A stretch of 64,000 nt of DNA from an uncultured Prevotella sp. (GTDB lineage Bacteria; Bacteroidota; Bacteroidia; Bacteroidales; Bacteroidaceae), in assembly GCA_902495455.1 (NCBI GenBank), contig CABUXJ010000001.1, positions 91,456 to 155,455 on the forward strand. Reading direction: 5' to 3'. The notes under the pieces are model-generated. The model ran no database searches, was not told the origin of the DNA, and saw only the letters and a list, made by a program, of their open reading frames with translations. Positions 28,665-38,243 of the stretch are shown here, piece after piece. A program made the position numbers and the translations under genes. The first letter of the stretch is position 1, and each line of letters opens with the position of its first letter.

Positions 28665-28776
28665 GTGAAAAAAATCAAGACCGTATCGTCTTTGCATGAC
28701 AATGTTTGTTGCCGATTCGTCAAAGTGGCATTGCGACAACCTTACGCGGAAAATACGATGGCAATATATGGGAAAA

Positions 28777-28894
28777 GTAGGGTCGCGACACGTCGCGACC
28801 GCCTCTTGGTCCACCTGACCAACCACATATATCATCCTGTCGAACGGGTTGAATCGTGTGCCAAGGTGGCGGTCGCGACGGGTCGCGACCCTAC
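28777..28894. repeat. Long inverted repeat with GTAGGGTCGCGAC arms
   Basis: Arms 28777-28809 and 28861-28894 are inverted copies (about 31 of 34 positions), containing the nested palindromes GGTCGCGAC and GTCGCGACC. The loop is about 51 bp. The motif TAGGGTCGYGACCCTA also forms the tip of the hairpin at 50155. It abuts dispersed element copy C. Confidence 0.85.
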
Positions 28895-28920
28895 AAGAGG
28901 ATGTGATTTTGTCAGAAAAT

Positions 28921-29305
28921 GATTGTTAAAATTAACATTTCGCAACGCGCGAAATTTTGTATAAAAACGTTGTAATCCGACCGAAAAACTGCTTCCGTCG
29001 TCCAAAATCCGGTCGGCCGCCGAGCCGTAAGGGCCCCGTTGGTCTGCAACGGCATGCTTGTTGTCGTGCAGCGGCAGCCCCGTCGTGATGCAACGGCGGC
29101 CCCGTTGCAGAGCCGTAAGGGCCTTACGGCGTGGAAAAATCGGCGAAAATGTTGCGCACTTTGGTAAAAACGGTCGTAACACACTGCTGCTCAGGGAGAA
29201 AAAGATGCACGCGCAAAACTCGCATATTTGAGGCCGAGGGAGGACTTAGCGCAAAATCCGTGTTAAAATGAAGGGCGTTTGTAAGAATTATTCTGAATTT
29301 AACAA
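28921..29305 (+). repeat. Dispersed palindromic-core element, copy C
   Basis: 385 bp bounded by AAAATTAACA (28928) and GAATTTAACA (about 29294), in the same orientation. The core 29024-29130 begins GCCGTAAGGGCCCC and ends with the self-palindrome GCCGTAAGGGCCTTACGGC. The right flank (TTGCGCACTTTGG, GTCGTAACACACTG, CAGGGAGAAAAAGATGCACG) is nearly identical to copy E and close to D. It lies in the divergent space between GH127 and yitT. Confidence 0.88.
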
Positions 29306-29469
29306 TTACCTTCCGGCAGTGGACCGCCGGTCGTCCGGAGTGGTCCTTATCCGGTGTCGTCATTGCGCGAGACATCGCGAAATACAGCCGCTGAGACATT
29401 CTTTCGCTTTTTTTGCTGCCCATTAGCAAAAAATAAGGGCAAAACGGCCGTTGTAAGGCTAAAGTTTTG

Positions 29470-29477
29470 TATATTTG
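29470..29477 (+). promoter_or_regulatory. -7 promoter element for yitT
   Basis: TATATTTG at 29470-29477, exact match, 24 bp before the ATG. A TTG at 29451 is only 16 bp upstream, shorter than the usual spacing. Confidence 0.6.
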
Positions 29478-29500
29478 CTGCATATTAATTTGAATACACT

Positions 29501-30511
29501 ATGGAAAGTTTTGCAAATAGAGTGAAGCACTTTTGCAGTCCTGCCGCACATTTGGACTGGTGGATGTCGTGGGTGGGCATATTCATCGGATGTACCATCC
29601 TGGCCGCCGGATTTGTTTTCTTCATCAACCCCTATAACATCGTGCCGGGCGGAGTCTATGGCGCGAGCATCGTGTTGCACAATCTGTTCCCGTCGATACA
29701 GGTGGGAACGTTCGGCTATATGTTTGACATCCCGCTGCTCATCCTGTCCGTCTGTCTGCTGGGGTCCAAGCTCGGCTCGCGCACGATAGTCGCGGCGATG
29801 ACCACACCGCTCATAATGAATGTCCTTTCGGCAGTGGTCTATCCGACAAGTGAGGCTCTCCACCGGCTTGATCCGACACAACTGCTGGGCGGATGTATGG
29901 ACATGACGGACCACCTGATGCTCACGAGCATCGTCGGCGCGACACTGATAGGTGTCGGCCAGGGCATCGTGGTGCGCAATCAGGCGACCACCGGCGGCAG
30001 CGACATCGTGGCGATGATACTCCAGAAGTTCGGACACATCCGCTTCTCGATAGGCATAATGATTGTGGACGCCTGCGTCGTGGGCTTTGGACTGGTGGTC
30101 ATCGGTTTCGGTGTGGGCAGTTCGGACGACACGTCGAGTCCCTCGTGGCTGCTCTCGTTCTATTCGCTGATAGCCATATTCATCTCAGCCCGCGTGCTGG
30201 CATACGTCATCAACGGTGCAAAGGATGACAAACTGCTTTTTGTCATCAGTGATACAAAGATGGTCGAGCTGCATCGGTTCATCATGAAAGACCTCGACCG
30301 CACAGCCACATGTATCAAGAGCAGCGGACTGTATACCGGTGCGGAGAAGGAGATGCTCTTTCTCGTCGTGAGCCACAAGGAGGTCACGGCCGTGAAAAGC
30401 AAAATCAAGGAGGCTGACCCGCGGGCCTTTGTCGTCGTCACGGACGCATACGATACGTTCGGAGAAGGCTGGAAGCAGCTGCCTTCGGCCGACGAGGTGC
30501 ATCCGGAATAA
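29501..30511 (+). CDS. YitT family membrane protein (DUF161 + DUF2179)
   Basis: 336 residues. Five or six membrane helices lie in the first about 225 residues, with the family signatures FVFFINPYNIVPGGVYGASI and NQATTGGSDIVAMILQKFG. A cytoplasmic DUF2179 domain covers about 240-320 (LLFVISDTKMVELHRFIMKD, ELHR and VVSHKEV). YitT proteins are widespread putative transporters of unknown substrate; the DUF2179 fold resembles ligand-binding regulatory domains. It is monocistronic, its own promoter lies 24 bp upstream, and a 44-bp perfect hairpin follows the stop. Confidence 0.9.
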   Translation: MESFANRVKHFCSPAAHLDWWMSWVGIFIGCTILAAGFVFFINPYNIVPGGVYGASIVLHNLFPSIQVGTFGYMFDIPLLILSVCLLGSKLGSRTIVAAMTTPLIMNVLSAVVYPTSEALHRLDPTQLLGGCMDMTDHLMLTSIVGATLIGVGQGIVVRNQATTGGSDIVAMILQKFGHIRFSIGIMIVDACVVGFGLVVIGFGVGSSDDTSSPSWLLSFYSLIAIFISARVLAYVINGAKDDKLLFVISDTKMVELHRFIMKDLDRTATCIKSSGLYTGAEKEMLFLVVSHKEVTAVKSKIKEADPRAFVVVTDAYDTFGEGWKQLPSADEVHPE

Positions 30512-30517
30512 GAAAAA

Positions 30518-30635
30518 GGGAGATAGAAGGAGATAAGGGAAGATAAAAGGAGATAAAAGACGTATGTCTTGTTGCTTGAACTAAGACTATTGTCTTTTAT
30601 CTCCTTTTATCTTCCCTTATCTCCTTCTATCTCCC
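30518..30635. repeat. Perfect 44-bp hairpin, GGAGATA family
   Basis: Arms 30518-30561 and 30592-30635 pair without mismatch over 44 bp, built of GGAGATAA/GGGAAGATAAAA tandem units. The 30-bp loop begins GTATGTCTTGT and ends TAAGACTATT, matching the loop of the hairpin at 20871. A further half-arm copy (CTTTATCTCCTTCTATCTCC) follows to 30664. It lies between convergent yitT and cdsA, seven bases after the yitT stop. Confidence 0.93.
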
Positions 30636-30671
30636 TCGCTCTTCCTTTATCTCCTTCTATCTCCTTTTTAT

Positions 30672-31520
30672 TTAGAACAGCGTCAGCGTGTAGAGATAGA
30701 CCACTGCGGCCGGAATGGCGAGCAGCGAGGAGTCGAAACGGTCAAGCATGCCGCCATGACCGGGCAGTATCGTGCCGCTGTCCTTGATGCCGAGGGTGCG
30801 CTTGAAGAGGCTTTCGACGAGATCGCCCCATGTTCCGAAGATGACGACTACGAGTCCGAGGCCCATCCATTCATATATGTTCAGCGACAGATCGTTGACA
30901 CCGTAGGTCTCCGTGAAATGCCATATCGCCGCGGCGGCCCCCATGACGACCACGGCTCCGCCGATGGAGCCTTCCCAACTCTTGCCCGGGCTGACGCGCG
31001 GAAAGAGCTTGTGGCGACCCAACAGCGAACCGCAACAGTAGGCTCCGGTGTCGTTCAGCCAAAGGAAAACGAAGACGCTGAGCGGCATCAGATAGGTGTA
31101 GACGACGCCTTCGGGTGTCGCGCGGAACGCAAGGACGTTGAGCAGCGAGAACGGCAGGGCTATGTAGAGCTGCGCCATCATCGTGTATGCCCAGTCGTTG
31201 ATGGGGTCGGGATTTTTCGCGTAAAGCTCTGCGACAAGCAGATAGATGATGGTCACAAGGTAGGGGATGAACACTGTCGACGGCGTGAGGCTGCTGCAGA
31301 AGCCGGTCATGGCGAAAAAGAGATAGACTCCGGCTACGGTCGAGATGAAACGGTTGGTGTCCACGCCGTCGCGCATGTTTACCAGACCGGTAAACTCCCA
31401 TACGGTCAGACCCGTGATGAGGGCGAAGAGCAGCGTCATGGCTGCATGGTTGAGGAAACAGACCACGATGGCTGCCACGAAAAGGACACCGGTAATGGCG
31501 CGCACTATGAAGTTTTTCAT
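30672..31520 (-). CDS. cdsA: Phosphatidate cytidylyltransferase
   Basis: 282 residues from MKNFIVRAITGVLF. It has eight or so membrane helices, and the C-terminal CDP-diglyceride synthetase signature is seen in DLVESLFKRTLGIKDSG followed by LPGHGGMLDRFDSSL. It makes CDP-diacylglycerol from phosphatidic acid and CTP, the branch point of phospholipid synthesis in the inner membrane. A longer reading from 31589 is rejected because it starts inside the 3' end region of ftsH and lacks family similarity. It follows ftsH by 69 bp; the order rsfS-ftsH-cdsA is a conserved Bacteroidetes cluster. Confidence 0.94.
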   Translation of the reverse strand: MKNFIVRAITGVLFVAAIVVCFLNHAAMTLLFALITGLTVWEFTGLVNMRDGVDTNRFISTVAGVYLFFAMTGFCSSLTPSTVFIPYLVTIIYLLVAELYAKNPDPINDWAYTMMAQLYIALPFSLLNVLAFRATPEGVVYTYLMPLSVFVFLWLNDTGAYCCGSLLGRHKLFPRVSPGKSWEGSIGGAVVVMGAAAAIWHFTETYGVNDLSLNIYEWMGLGLVVVIFGTWGDLVESLFKRTLGIKDSGTILPGHGGMLDRFDSSLLAIPAAVVYLYTLTLF

Positions 31521-31589
31521 ACGCTGATTCTTTTTATTTGTTGTGTGACAACATTCTGTTTGTTGTATTATTTTGTCTCTCCGGAGCAA

Positions 31590-33665
31590 CTATTTAGCAT
31601 TCTCTGGAGTGTTGTCTGCGTCTGCCGGCTCTACTGTCGTGTCGTTACCGGTCTCGACGGCCTCACCGTTCTCTTCGGCGGCCTGTCGTGCCAGTTCCTC
31701 GGCGCGGCGCTCCGCCATCGCTTCGGCCTCAGCACGCTGCTGCGCTTCGAGCAGTTCTTCGGCGCGACTCGTCCACGGGCGCTTTCCGAAGATGGCCTCC
31801 ACGTCTTCGGCGAAGATGACTTCGCGGCTCACCAGCAACTCGGCCAGCTTGGCGTGGCCCTCGCTGTGCTCGCTCAGGATGCGCTTGGCGCGGTCATACT
31901 GCTCGTTGATCATCTTGAGAACCTCGTCGTCCATGATTTTTGCCGTGGTCTCGGAGTAGGGCCGTTGGAAGTTGTATTCGTTGTTGTTGTAATAGCAGAT
32001 GTTCGGCAACTTGTCGCTCATGCCGGCAAATGCAATCATGCCGTAGGCGCTCTTCGTCACGCGTTCGAGGTCGTTCATGGCTCCGGTGGAGATCTTTCCG
32101 GTGAAGAGTTCCTCGGCGGCACGGCCTCCGAGCGTCGCGCACATCTCGTCGAGCATCTCCTCTTTGGTTGTGATGGCGCGTTCCTCCGGCAGATACCATG
32201 CTGCACCGAGAGCCCGTCCGCGTGGCACGATGCTCACCTTGACGAGCGGGTTGGCGTGTTCCGTAAACCACGAGATAGTCGCGTGGCCGGCCTCATGTAT
32301 CGCGATGGTGCGCTTTTCGCTGTCGGTCATGATCTTTGTCTTCTTCTCCAGACCGCCGATGATGCGGTCGACGGCGTTAAGGAAGTCCTGTTTGCCGACG
32401 GTCTTGCTGTCGTGGCGGGCAGCGATGAGGGCGGCCTCGTTGCACACATTGGCTATGTCGGCACCGGAGAAGCCCGGTGTCTGGCGAGCGAGATAGTCGA
32501 CATCGAGCGTCTCGTCGGTCTTGATTGGCTTCAGGTGGACCCTGAATATGGCTTTGCGCTCGTTGAGGTCGGGCAGGTCGACGTGTATCTGGCGGTCGAA
32601 ACGGCCCGCGCGCATCAGTGCCGAGTCGAGCATGTCGGCGCGGTTTGTGGCGGCGAGGATGATCACACCGCTGTTGGTGCCGAATCCGTCCATCTCCGTG
32701 AGCAGCGCGTTGAGCGTGTTTTCGCGCTCGTCGTTGCCTCCCATTGCCGGATTCTTGCTGCGGGCGCGACCCACGGCGTCGATTTCGTCGATGAAGATGA
32801 TGCACGGCGATTTCTCCTTGGCCTGCCGGAACAGGTCGCGGACACGGCTCGCGCCGACACCCACGAACATCTCCACAAAGTCACTGCCGCTCATTGAGAA
32901 GAACGGAACGCCCGCCTCACCGGCCACGGCCTTGGCCAGCAGGGTCTTTCCCGTGCCCGGAGGGCCGACGAGAAGTGCTCCCTTGGGTATCTTTCCGCCC
33001 AGTTCGGTGTACTTCTGCGGGTTCTTCAGGAACTCGACAATCTCTTCCACTTCCTGCTTGGCGCCAGCCTGTCCGGCGACATCCTTGAACGTCACCTTTA
33101 TCTCTCCGCCGTTCTCATACATTTTGGCCTTGCTCTTGCCGACGTTGAAGACGCCTCCCGCGCCGCCGGCTCCGCCTCCCATACGCCGCATGATGAATAT
33201 CCAGATGGCGATGATGATGACGAGCGGCAGGAGATTGTAGATCATCATGTTGATGAAGTTGCTTTCCTTCTTGTTGTCGTAACTATAATCTCCGGAGAAT
33301 TTCTTCTGCTGACGGGCGTTGTTGACGAACTGTTCCACCTGGTCGACGGAACCGAACTGTACCGAGACGGACGGCTCCTTGCCGGTCTGTTCCACTCCTT
33401 GCTTGAACACTTCGCGTATGTGTTCGGGTTTGACATACATCTGCAGCGTGTTCTGCTCCTTGTTGACCACAATCTTGGAGGCATAGCCTTTGTTGACCAT
33501 AGTCTGGAACTGCTGGTATGATGTTTCTGTCTTGATGCTGGAGTTGTCGGCTCCTCCCTGTGTGAAATATATTCCTAACAGTACTATTCCGGCGATGATA
33601 TATATCCAGTTCATGTTGAACTTCGGCATATTCATCTTGGGGTCGTTCTGATTGTTGTTGTCCAT
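31590..33665 (-). CDS. ftsH: ATP-dependent zinc metalloprotease FtsH
   Basis: 691 residues. An N-terminal membrane helix (about 17-35), a periplasmic domain and a second helix (about 140-160) precede a Gly-rich segment (GGGAGGAGG). The AAA domain has Walker [14 protein letters not shown] near 237, Walker [12 protein letters not shown] and the second region of homology [20 protein letters not shown]. The zinc motif HEAGH lies near 455, with the third ligand Asp further on. It degrades membrane and regulatory proteins as a hexamer. The C-terminal tail (about 645-691) is Ala/Glu-rich and variable. The gene lies between rsfS and cdsA. Confidence 0.97.
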   Translation of the reverse strand: MDNNNQNDPKMNMPKFNMNWIYIIAGIVLLGIYFTQGGADNSSIKTETSYQQFQTMVNKGYASKIVVNKEQNTLQMYVKPEHIREVFKQGVEQTGKEPSVSVQFGSVDQVEQFVNNARQQKKFSGDYSYDNKKESNFINMMIYNLLPLVIIIAIWIFIMRRMGGGAGGAGGVFNVGKSKAKMYENGGEIKVTFKDVAGQAGAKQEVEEIVEFLKNPQKYTELGGKIPKGALLVGPPGTGKTLLAKAVAGEAGVPFFSMSGSDFVEMFVGVGASRVRDLFRQAKEKSPCIIFIDEIDAVGRARSKNPAMGGNDERENTLNALLTEMDGFGTNSGVIILAATNRADMLDSALMRAGRFDRQIHVDLPDLNERKAIFRVHLKPIKTDETLDVDYLARQTPGFSGADIANVCNEAALIAARHDSKTVGKQDFLNAVDRIIGGLEKKTKIMTDSEKRTIAIHEAGHATISWFTEHANPLVKVSIVPRGRALGAAWYLPEERAITTKEEMLDEMCATLGGRAAEELFTGKISTGAMNDLERVTKSAYGMIAFAGMSDKLPNICYYNNNEYNFQRPYSETTAKIMDDEVLKMINEQYDRAKRILSEHSEGHAKLAELLVSREVIFAEDVEAIFGKRPWTSRAEELLEAQQRAEAEAMAERRAEELARQAAEENGEAVETGNDTTVEPADADNTPENAK

Positions 33666-33748
33666 ACTCTTGTCGTTAAAGTGAGTGATGTGTCCGTCAA
33701 CCGTGCGGCCGACGGGATATGAAGGCCAGGCCGATATCGCGGATTGGC

Positions 33749-34108
33749 TTAGTCGAGGTCCTGAATGTGTGTGATGGAGGCGTCCTCCCAGAGGTGTTCG
33801 AGGTCATAGTATTCGCGGACGTCCGGCAGAAAGATGTGGACCATGACGTCTCCGTAGTCCATCGCCACCCATTGGGCATTGGTCAGACCGACCGTTCGGA
33901 CCGGTTTTTCGCCGGCATTGATGCGTACGTATTCGCTGACGGAGTCTGCCACGGCTTCGACTTGTGCCGGCGACGAACCTTGGCAAATCACGAAGTTCCG
34001 ACAGACGGCTCCGTCGATGTTGCTCAAATCCGCTATTACTATATTGCTGCCCTTTTTCTCTTGTATCCCGTTTATGATGGCTTGAACCAGATTGTTTGTT
34101 TGTTCCAT
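33749..34108 (-). CDS. rsfS: Ribosome silencing factor RsfS
   Basis: 119 residues, the usual family length. Iojap/RsfS fold with conserved NIVIADLSNIDGAVCRNFVI, VGLTNAQWVAMDYGDVMVHIF and REYYDLEHLWEDA. It binds ribosomal protein L14 (uL14) and blocks subunit joining under starvation. It is the first gene of the rsfS-ftsH-cdsA set, with a complete Bacteroidetes promoter 31 bp upstream. Confidence 0.95.
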   Translation of the reverse strand: MEQTNNLVQAIINGIQEKKGSNIVIADLSNIDGAVCRNFVICQGSSPAQVEAVADSVSEYVRINAGEKPVRTVGLTNAQWVAMDYGDVMVHIFLPDVREYYDLEHLWEDASITHIQDLD

Positions 34109-34139
34109 TAATATATATTATGTGTATAATAAACTCCCG

Positions 34140-34171
34140 CAAAGGTAATGTAATTCAGACTAACGGCAAAA
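34140..34171 (-). promoter_or_regulatory. Complete Bacteroidetes promoter of rsfS-ftsH-cdsA
   Basis: On the minus strand TTTTG (34167-34171) is followed after exactly 19 bp by TACCTTTG (34140-34147). This is the best-formed promoter of the region and a useful standard for judging the others. Confidence 0.78.
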
Positions 34172-34218
34172 TAAATTGGGATTTATTAGCAATTTCCGGT
34201 CTGTTACGGCTATAACTG

Positions 34219-34258
34219 AAAACGGCGAACGGAGCTTTTGCTCTATTCGCCGTTTTTT
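34219..34258 (-). terminator. Hairpin terminator after tRNA-Gln
   Basis: Stem AACGGCGAA with TTCGCCGTT plus an inner GAGC/GCTC. It is followed by TTTT on the minus strand and by a longer T run on the plus strand. Confidence 0.75.
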
Positions 34259-34260
34259 TG

Positions 34261-34331
34261 TTGGGATACTCGGACTCGAACCAAGAATGACAGGACCAGA
34301 ATCTGTAGTGTTACCATTACACCATATCCCA
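34261..34331 (-). tRNA. tRNA-Gln (anticodon CUG)
   Basis: On the minus strand, the acceptor stem TGGGATA pairs with TATCCCA, followed by discriminator A. The D stem is GTGT/ACAC, the anticodon loop TTCTGGT gives CTG at 34-36, the T arm is CTTGG-TTCGAGT-CCGAG, and the variable region has four bases. The last anticodon-stem pair is A/C, a mismatch. CCA is not encoded. A promoter lies about 41 bp upstream and a hairpin terminator follows. Confidence 0.93.
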
Positions 34332-34371
34332 ATTTTTCAGTTGCTTTCGGTTTGCTTCCCGATTGCGAGTG

Positions 34372-34403
34372 CAAAGGTACTACATTTTTTTGAAGCCAAC
34401 AAA
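34372..34403 (-). promoter_or_regulatory. Promoter of tRNA-Gln
   Basis: On the minus strand TTTTG-type -33 (around 34400) is followed after 20 bp by -7 TACCTTTG (34372-34379). Confidence 0.7.
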
Positions 34404-34606
34404 ACTTTTGCCGATTTTTTTTAAGTTTCGGCCCTTTTTTGTTTGTTTTGGGCGTGTTTTGGGTCTGTTTCCGAGGAAAATATGTCGTAGGGATGTTACA
34501 TTGTGGTGTCTCTCACGTTGTGGTAGATATGTAGTCGCGGGTGTTCGGAATATAGCCTCTATTATGGTGTGTTTTCCAAAGAACTGCTGACAATGCCAAA
34601 AAGAAC

Positions 34607-34636
34607 AGCCCACGATGCCTTTTGACATCGCGGGCT
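34607..34636 (-). terminator. Hairpin terminator after the DUF349 gene
   Basis: AGCCC-A-CGATG pairs with CATCG-C-GGGCT around an 8-base loop. On the minus strand it is followed by a T-rich stretch. It lies about 70 bp after the DUF349 stop. Confidence 0.65.
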
Positions 34637-34707
34637 TTGTTGATAGCAATGTGGCTATCGTTATAGAGAGTCACAATTTCTTTTCGTTTATGCGTCTGTC
34701 AGGCCTC

Positions 34708-36579
34708 TTATTCTTTGTTCTCGGCGTCGATGGCCTTGATTTTCTCACGAACAAGGTTCATTTCGTCCTTCAGCTTCTGGACCTTGCGGTTCATCTCGTC
34801 GATGAGGCTGTTGCCCTTCTTGCTCGAAGCGTTGAGGAAGCCGAGGTTGTTTTCGTATGTCTGAACCTCGCTGCGGATGGTCTCAAACTGGCGCATCAGC
34901 CGGGCACGCTCGTTGTCGAGAGCGTTCTCGCCCTGCTCGGCTACGTTCTTCAGTTTGTTTTTGAAGTTGGACAGACGGCGGCGTGCGACGTTGATGTTCA
35001 GTTCCTTGTATATCTTGTCCAAGGTCGCATGATATTCTTCGTAGAGCTTGTCCTTCTCTTTGTATGGCACATGACCGATTGAGTTGTACTCCTCGACGAG
35101 ACCTTGCACGGCTTCCTGCGTCGCTTCGGCGGCGTTTTCGATCAGTGCTTTCAGCTTGGCGATGACTTCGCGCTTCTTGTCCAGATTGGTGTGCTCCTCG
35201 CTGCGCTGTCCGGCGTTGGCTGCGTTGCGTGCTTCAAAGAAATGGTTGCATGCTCCGAGGAATTCCTCCCACAGCTGGTCGCCCTGTTTCTTGGGTACGA
35301 TGCCGATGGTTTTCCACTCTTTCTGCAGAGCTATCATCTTGTCTGATGTCGACTTCCAGTCCGTGCTGTCCTGCAGGGCCTTTGCCTTTTCGACAAGTGC
35401 GCGCTTGCGCTCTGCGTTATCTTTGAATGTCTCTTTGAGCGTCTTGAAGTATTCGGCCTTGCGTCCGAAGAAGTCGTCGCAGGTGGCGCGGAAGCGTTCG
35501 AAGATCTTGACGTTCATTTTCTGCGGAGCAAATCCGATGGTCTTCCATTCTGCCTGTACTTCGATGATTTCCTTGGTGTGACGCTCCCAGTCGTTTGAGC
35601 CCTTGTTTTCTTCGGCTGCGATGGCTTCCACCTTTTCGCAGAGAGCCGTCTTGCGTGCGAGGTTTTCCTCCTCTTTGGCGCGCAGGTCCTCAAAATGCTG
35701 CTGGTGGCGCTTGTTGATGACGGTCGATGCGGTCTTGAAGCGGGCCCATATCTCCTCTCTCAGCTCCTTGCTCACCGGACCGATTTCGCGATATTCCTGA
35801 TGGAGTTTCTGCAGTTGATGGAATGCGCTGATGAGGTCTTCCTCTTCGGCCAGTTTTTCGGCGGCCTCGCAGAGCTTTGTCTTCAGTTCCAGATTTTTCT
35901 TGAAGTCGTATTCGCGAGCCTCGCTGTTCAGTTTGAGCAGGTCGTAGAACTGCTCGACGTATAGCTGATAGCTGCGCCATACCTCGTTGGCGCGTGCCGG
36001 CGGGATGTTCTTTATCTCCTTCCACTCCTGCTGCAGAGTCTTGAATTCCGGATAAGACTTGTTGGCCTCTTCGGGTGAGGTCACCATCGCCTTGATTTTC
36101 TCTATGATGTCCAGTTTGCGCTGGAGGTTAGCCTCTTTCTCGGCCTCCTGCTCTTTGAAGATGCGTGTGCGCTTCTCCTTGACGATGCTCATTTCGGCCT
36201 TGAACGTCTCCTCATCGGCATCGGGCACGACCTGATAGCTCTCCGGATCTCCGCCGCCGTCGATGTATGCCTTCTGTGCTGCCTCGCGCTCGGCGGTGAG
36301 CATTTTGTAGAAAGCCGTCTTCAGCAGTTCAATCTCATCCTTGCGGGGTTCCTCTTCGCCGTGGGCTATCTCCTTGACTCTTTCGAGCACTTCCTTTCTT
36401 GTCGTGTAGTTCTTTCGGAAAGTCTCTTCAGCGGGAGCCTCTGTCGTTTCGGAATCATTTTCCACTTGGGCGGCCGCGGTGTCGGTTGTCGTTTCGGCAA
36501 CGGTCTCGGCGGCTTCCACTACGTTTTTCACGTCTTCTGTCTTGCCCATTTCGAGGGCATTTTCTTGAGAGTCCATCAT
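34708..36579 (-). CDS. DUF349 repeat coiled-coil protein
   Basis: 623 residues from MMDSQENALEMGK; the ATG at 36576 is equally possible and the one at 36639 is rejected. An acidic, Glu/Thr/Ala-rich N-terminus (about 1-65) is followed by several DUF349 helical repeats. These are recognisable by recurring W-K-x-I-G and F-x-x-R/A-C-D/N-x-F-F motifs such as QAEWKTIGFAPQKMNVKIFE and QKEWKTIGIVPKKQGDQLWE. A terminal coiled coil ends in KIKAIDAENKE. Predicted cytoplasmic and almost entirely helical. The family is of unknown function; its highly charged helices suggest a nucleic-acid or ribosome-associated structural role, which is inference. Confidence 0.9.
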   Translation of the reverse strand: MMDSQENALEMGKTEDVKNVVEAAETVAETTTDTAAAQVENDSETTEAPAEETFRKNYTTRKEVLERVKEIAHGEEEPRKDEIELLKTAFYKMLTAEREAAQKAYIDGGGDPESYQVVPDADEETFKAEMSIVKEKRTRIFKEQEAEKEANLQRKLDIIEKIKAMVTSPEEANKSYPEFKTLQQEWKEIKNIPPARANEVWRSYQLYVEQFYDLLKLNSEAREYDFKKNLELKTKLCEAAEKLAEEEDLISAFHQLQKLHQEYREIGPVSKELREEIWARFKTASTVINKRHQQHFEDLRAKEEENLARKTALCEKVEAIAAEENKGSNDWERHTKEIIEVQAEWKTIGFAPQKMNVKIFERFRATCDDFFGRKAEYFKTLKETFKDNAERKRALVEKAKALQDSTDWKSTSDKMIALQKEWKTIGIVPKKQGDQLWEEFLGACNHFFEARNAANAGQRSEEHTNLDKKREVIAKLKALIENAAEATQEAVQGLVEEYNSIGHVPYKEKDKLYEEYHATLDKIYKELNINVARRRLSNFKNKLKNVAEQGENALDNERARLMRQFETIRSEVQTYENNLGFLNASSKKGNSLIDEMNRKVQKLKDEMNLVREKIKAIDAENKE

Positions 36580-36736
36580 TTCAAACCTTTTTAGTCGATG
36601 ATTCTTTTGGATATTCTTTCTCAACGGCTGTGTCGTCACGTGGTGGCGGTGTTGTCCGCCGGACGTGTTCCGACATTGCCGTTCGCAGCCGTTCCTTGTG
36701 TGTCGGACGGCTGTCGTTTGTGTATCAATTCAGCCA

Positions 36737-36744
36737 CAAACTTA
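36737..36744 (-). promoter_or_regulatory. -7 promoter element for the DUF349 gene
   Basis: TAAGTTTG on the minus strand, exact TAnnTTTG match, about 158 bp before the start codon. Confidence 0.5.
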
Positions 36745-36797
36745 CGGAAAATTATTTTATTTGCCTAAATTTCAGGCGTTTTTTTTCACTTTTGCGC

Positions 36798-37724
36798 TCA
36801 AATGAGCCTTTTGTGACGGAAAATCCACCAGAATATGGCGGATATGCCGACCGAAAGCACCAAGGCTATGATGAAGCCGTAGCGGCTGGTCTCCATGCCG
36901 TTGATGAGGTTCATTCCGAAAAGGCTGGCGATGAGCGTGGGGAACATCATGAGGATGGATACGGAGGTGAGCGTACGCATGACGGTGTTCATATTGTTGT
37001 TGATGATGCTCGAATAGGTGTCCATTGTCGACTCGAGAATGTTCGAATAGATGTTGGTCGTCTCGCGGGCCTGCGTGATCTCGATGTTGACGTCTTCGAT
37101 GAGGTCGGCGTCCAGCTCGTCTATCTGCAGCTTGAACTTCAGCTTCGACAGCAGGGTCTCGTTGCCGCGGATGGACGTGATGAAGTATGTGAGCGAGTCC
37201 TGCAGCCGGCTAAGTCCGATGAGCGACTCGTTGTTGACCTCGCGGTCGAGGTTGCGCTTGGCTTTTTCGATGAGGCTGTTGATCTGCTTGAGTCGCTTCA
37301 GGTACCACACGGCCGAGGAGAGGAACAGGCGGAAGATCATGTCCACATGGTCCGTGAAGCCTTCGCCACGCTTCTGCTGGTAGCTGACGAAGTCTATCAT
37401 CATGTTGGTCTCATAGTAGCAGACCGTGATGGTCACGTCGCGCTTGTGGATGATGCCCAGCGGCAGGGTGGTGTAGGGTGTCCGCGAGCGTATCTCCTTT
37501 ACGTAGGGGATGCGCAGGATGATGAGCATCCAGCCGTCGTCATATTCATAACGCGCGCGCTCGTCGGTATCGCTGATGTCGGAGAAGAAGTAGTCGGGTA
37601 TCTTGAAGCGTTTCTCCAGTTCTTCCTGATCTTCCTCGGTGGGACATGTCACTTGTATCCAGCAGTTGGGCTGCCACTCCTCAAGGGCGGTCAGCCCTCC
37701 GGTTGTGTTCCAGTAAGTCTTCAT
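36798..37724 (-). CDS. corA: CorA-type divalent cation transporter
   Basis: 308 residues from MKTYWNTTGGLTALEEWQ. A cytoplasmic alpha/beta funnel domain and a long stalk helix precede two C-terminal membrane helices. The selectivity signature GMN is present in SLFGMNLINGMETSRYGF (near 271), giving Mg2+, Co2+ or Ni2+ as likely substrates. The homopentamer sits in the inner membrane. An upstream ATG at 37757 is rejected as outside the conserved region. A -7 promoter element lies at 37867. Confidence 0.93.
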   Translation of the reverse strand: MKTYWNTTGGLTALEEWQPNCWIQVTCPTEEDQEELEKRFKIPDYFFSDISDTDERARYEYDDGWMLIILRIPYVKEIRSRTPYTTLPLGIIHKRDVTITVCYYETNMMIDFVSYQQKRGEGFTDHVDMIFRLFLSSAVWYLKRLKQINSLIEKAKRNLDREVNNESLIGLSRLQDSLTYFITSIRGNETLLSKLKFKLQIDELDADLIEDVNIEITQARETTNIYSNILESTMDTYSSIINNNMNTVMRTLTSVSILMMFPTLIASLFGMNLINGMETSRYGFIIALVLSVGISAIFWWIFRHKRLI

Positions 37725-37866
37725 AATTGCTAATCCTCCGTTTTTTCGGTGAGTCAAAACAGGCGCGGCGGATTAGCTCATCGGGAGCTATCCACGGCAC
37801 CTAAAATGTTAAGTTCTCCGCGTGATAATCGTCCATAAATTCTGTTTTGATTTTACTTTTGCGGTG

Positions 37867-37874
37867 CAAAGGTA
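37867..37874 (-). promoter_or_regulatory. -7 promoter element for corA
   Basis: TACCTTTG on the minus strand, 143 bp before the preferred start. No Mg2+ riboswitch-like fold was recognised in the leader. Confidence 0.6.
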
Positions 37875-38243
37875 AGAAAAAAGTTGGAAAACACCGTCCT
37901 GTTGGCGCTTTCTTTTTGTGTCGGATGAATGAAAACATTGTCGGTTTGGTCCTCGTGGGTGTAACCCGGCTGTGTTTATGGGTCGTTGAGACCGAGGATA
38001 AAAGTTTTGGCTGTCTTGCGATGATGTCATAAGTGTCTGACTGTCATTGTAATATGCTTGGAAAATTTGGAACTGTTTTTGAAGACCGTCCGAAAACGCG
38101 CCGAAATCGTGGTTACATGGGTGACGATGAGCGGCAAAACGTGTTAAGAATGGTTAATCGCACGGGCGGATGATGTCTCGGAGACGTGTCGGGAGGCCCT
38201 TGCGGCATGTTTGGAGAATGGAAAAGAATGGAGCGATGTAATG

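Noticed and set aside
28912..29184. Minus-strand reading frame of 90 codons inside dispersed element copy C, with a look-alike in copy E (50847-51095)
   Set aside because: The similarity follows from the DNA repeat. The frames differ in length and are broken or shifted in copies A, B and D, there is no promoter or signal, and the composition mirrors the palindromic core.
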